15,530 bases of DNA from DATARH01 sp035507475 (GTDB lineage Bacteria > Pseudomonadota > Alphaproteobacteria > ATCC43930 > CGMCC-115725): positions 1 to 15,530 of the forward strand of contig DATJOB010000269.1 in assembly GCA_035507475.1 (NCBI GenBank), given 5' to 3'. Below, piece by piece: positions 14,397-15,530 of the stretch. The position numbers and the translations under genes are program-made. The notes under the pieces are model-generated. The model saw only the letters and a program-made list of their open reading frames with translations, searched no databases and had not been told where the DNA came from. Each line of letters opens with the position of its first letter. Positions within the stretch are counted from its first letter, which is position 1.

Positions 14397-15147
14397 CGAC
14401 CGAGAGGCAGGCGCCGGTCATGTAGGCGCTCGCCGGCGAGGCGAGGAACAGGAGCGCGCCGCCGAGATCCTCGACCTGGCCGACCCGCTTCATCGGCACC
14501 CGCGCGGCGAGCTTCAGCCCGGCCTCGCTCGCGAGGAACTCGCGGTTGAAATCGGTGACGACATAGCCGGGCGCGATCGCGTTGACGAGAATGTTGTAGC
14601 GTGCCAGCTCCATCGCCAGCGCGCCGTTGAGGTGCAGCAGCCCGGCCTTCGCCGCGAGATAGGACGGGACCCGTGCGATCGTGCGGAAGCTCAGCACCGA
14701 CGCGATGTTGACGATCCGCCCGCCGCGGTTGCGCTCGACCAGATGATGAGCGAATTCGCGCGCCGCGAGCCAGGCGCCCTTGAGGTTGGTGTCGACGACC
14801 TGGTCCCAGTCTTCCTCGGTATGCTCGAAGAACGGCTTCGAGACCACGACCCCGGCATTGTTGACCAGCACCGAGAGCGGCCCGAGCCCGTCCTCGGCGG
14901 CGCCGAGCGCGCGCACGATGCTGGTCCGGCTGGTGACGTCGAACGGCACCGCCAGGCAGGTGCCGCCGCGCTCGCGGATCGTCGCGCAGGCGGCGTCGAG
15001 CCGGTCGGCACGCCGCGCGGCGAGCGCCACCTTGGCGCCGGCGAGCGCCAGCAGCTCGGCGAAATAGCGGCCGATGCCGCTCGATGCGCCGGTGACGAAG
15101 GCGACCTCGCCGGCGACCGTGAAACTCGGCAGCGTCGGCTCGCTCAC
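14368..15147 (-). CDS. Short-chain dehydrogenase/reductase
   Basis: 259 residues from a GTG at 15147 overlapping the stop of the acyl-CoA synthetase gene (GTGA), with GGGAG a few bases upstream. A classical SDR: nucleotide-binding T-G-A-S-S-G-I-G (19-26), N-N-A-G (96-99), catalytic S150 in N-I-A-S, Y163-x-x-x-K167 in Y-L-A-A-K, and N-A-I-A-P-G-Y for the second cofactor loop. A-R-R at 44-46 after the second strand would favour NADP(H), but this is not decisive. The C-terminus (A-x-Y-M-T-G-x-x-L-S-V-D-G-G) is complete. SDRs interconvert alcohols and ketones; in the suggested pathway it would reduce a 4-ketoacyl-CoA to 4-hydroxyacyl-CoA or oxidise a hydroxyacyl-CoA further on. Its position between ligase and kinase agrees with either. 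Confidence 0.92.
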   Translation of the reverse strand: MSEPTLPSFTVAGEVAFVTGASSGIGRYFAELLALAGAKVALAARRADRLDAACATIRERGGTCLAVPFDVTSRTSIVRALGAAEDGLGPLSVLVNNAGVVVSKPFFEHTEEDWDQVVDTNLKGAWLAAREFAHHLVERNRGGRIVNIASVLSFRTIARVPSYLAAKAGLLHLNGALAMELARYNILVNAIAPGYVVTDFNREFLASEAGLKLAARVPMKRVGQVEDLGGALLFLASPASAYMTGACLSVDGGHGVAAI

Positions 15148-15530
15148 GCGATCTCCCTCGCCTGCTCGCGCAGCGCGTATTTCTGGATCTTGCCGGTCGA
15201 GGTCTTCGGCAGCGGGCCGAAGACGACGGTCTTCGGCGCCTTGTAATGCGCTAGGTTGGCGCGGCAGAAGGCGATGATCTCGGCCGCGCCGACCGGCTCC
15301 GCCTCCGGCTTCAGCGTGACGAAGGCGCAGGGCGTCTCGCCCCAGATTTCGTCCGGCCGCGCCACCACCGCCGCCTCCATGACCTGCGGATGGCGGTAGA
15401 GCACCTCCTCGACCTCGATCGACGAGATGTTCTCGCCGCCCGAGATGATGATGTCCTTCGAGCGGTCCTTGACCTCGATGTAGCGGTCGGGGTGCATCAC
15501 CGCGAGGTCGCCGGTGTGGAACCAGCCGCC
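15144..15530 (-). CDS. Acyl-CoA synthetase (AMP-forming), C-terminal part only
   Basis: The last 128 codons are present; the rest runs off the right edge. They carry the late motifs of the adenylate-forming ligases: G-W-F-H-T-G-D-L (A7-like, right at the edge), R-Y-I-E-V-K-D-R-S-K-D-I-I-I-S-G-G-E-N-I (A8, hinge around D-R-S-K), V-E-A/A-V-V-A-R-P-D-E-I-W-G-E (the mobile C-domain), and P-K-T-S-T-G-K-I-Q-K with the catalytic lysine of the adenylation half-reaction. The form S-G-G-E-N-I-S-S-I-E-V-E is typical of medium-chain and DmdB-like fatty acyl-CoA ligases. As first visible gene of the operon it would activate the free acid to its CoA thioester, the role of LvaE in levulinate breakdown. Chain length or substrate cannot be told from this fragment. 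Confidence 0.9.
   Translation of the reverse strand, partial: GGWFHTGDLAVMHPDRYIEVKDRSKDIIISGGENISSIEVEEVLYRHPQVMEAAVVARPDEIWGETPCAFVTLKPEAEPVGAAEIIAFCRANLAHYKAPKTVVFGPLPKTSTGKIQKYALREQAREIA

Overview
The window is about 15.5 kb of very GC-rich DNA. Strong G/C third-codon bias, frequent GTG/TTG starts and tight stop/start overlaps suggest a high-GC proteobacterium. The DUF6285/APH-kinase pair and a RibB fused to a decayed GTP cyclohydrolase II domain make an alphaproteobacterium (Rhodospirillales/Hyphomicrobiales-like) most likely. That placement is inference; no rRNA is present. Most genes are on the minus strand, and no gene-free stretch exceeds about 220 bp. I see no mobile element or CRISPR array.

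Left block (1-7053, minus, transcribed right to left): an FMN-dependent 2-hydroxyacid dehydrogenase, then the alternative complex III (ACIII) operon actA-actB-actC-actD-actE. These encode a pentahaem cytochrome c, an iron-sulphur protein with a molybdopterin-oxidoreductase-like domain, an NrfD-like quinol-binding membrane protein, a DUF3341 membrane protein, and a lipoprotein cytochrome c cut off by the left edge. ACIII oxidises quinol and passes electrons to a cytochrome c or oxidase in place of cytochrome bc1. The hydroxyacid dehydrogenase could feed the quinone pool it drains. The 219-bp leader upstream holds a paired direct repeat plus an inverted repeat that look like an operator.

Middle (7054-10587): a tRNA-Phe(GAA) gene with a recognisable promoter; a D-aminoacylase-type amidohydrolase (minus) divergent from a small glutathione S-transferase-like gene (plus); then two small plus-strand genes of unknown function, one a 56-residue membrane protein that converges on the next operon.

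Right block (10588-15530, minus): six overlapping genes that look like one operon. In order of transcription they are an acyl-CoA synthetase (N-terminal part off the window), an SDR dehydrogenase/reductase, an APH-fold kinase, a small DUF6285 protein, DHBP synthase fused to a degenerate GTP cyclohydrolase II domain, and an MFS transporter. The first four match by type the LvaE/LvaD/LvaA/LvaB set of the Pseudomonas putida levulinate (4-hydroxyacyl-CoA phosphorylation) pathway. In that pathway an acyl-CoA dehydrogenase-like enzyme (LvaC) is also needed; it is not in the window and would be expected further right. The flavin-biosynthesis gene inside a catabolic operon is the most interesting context signal here.
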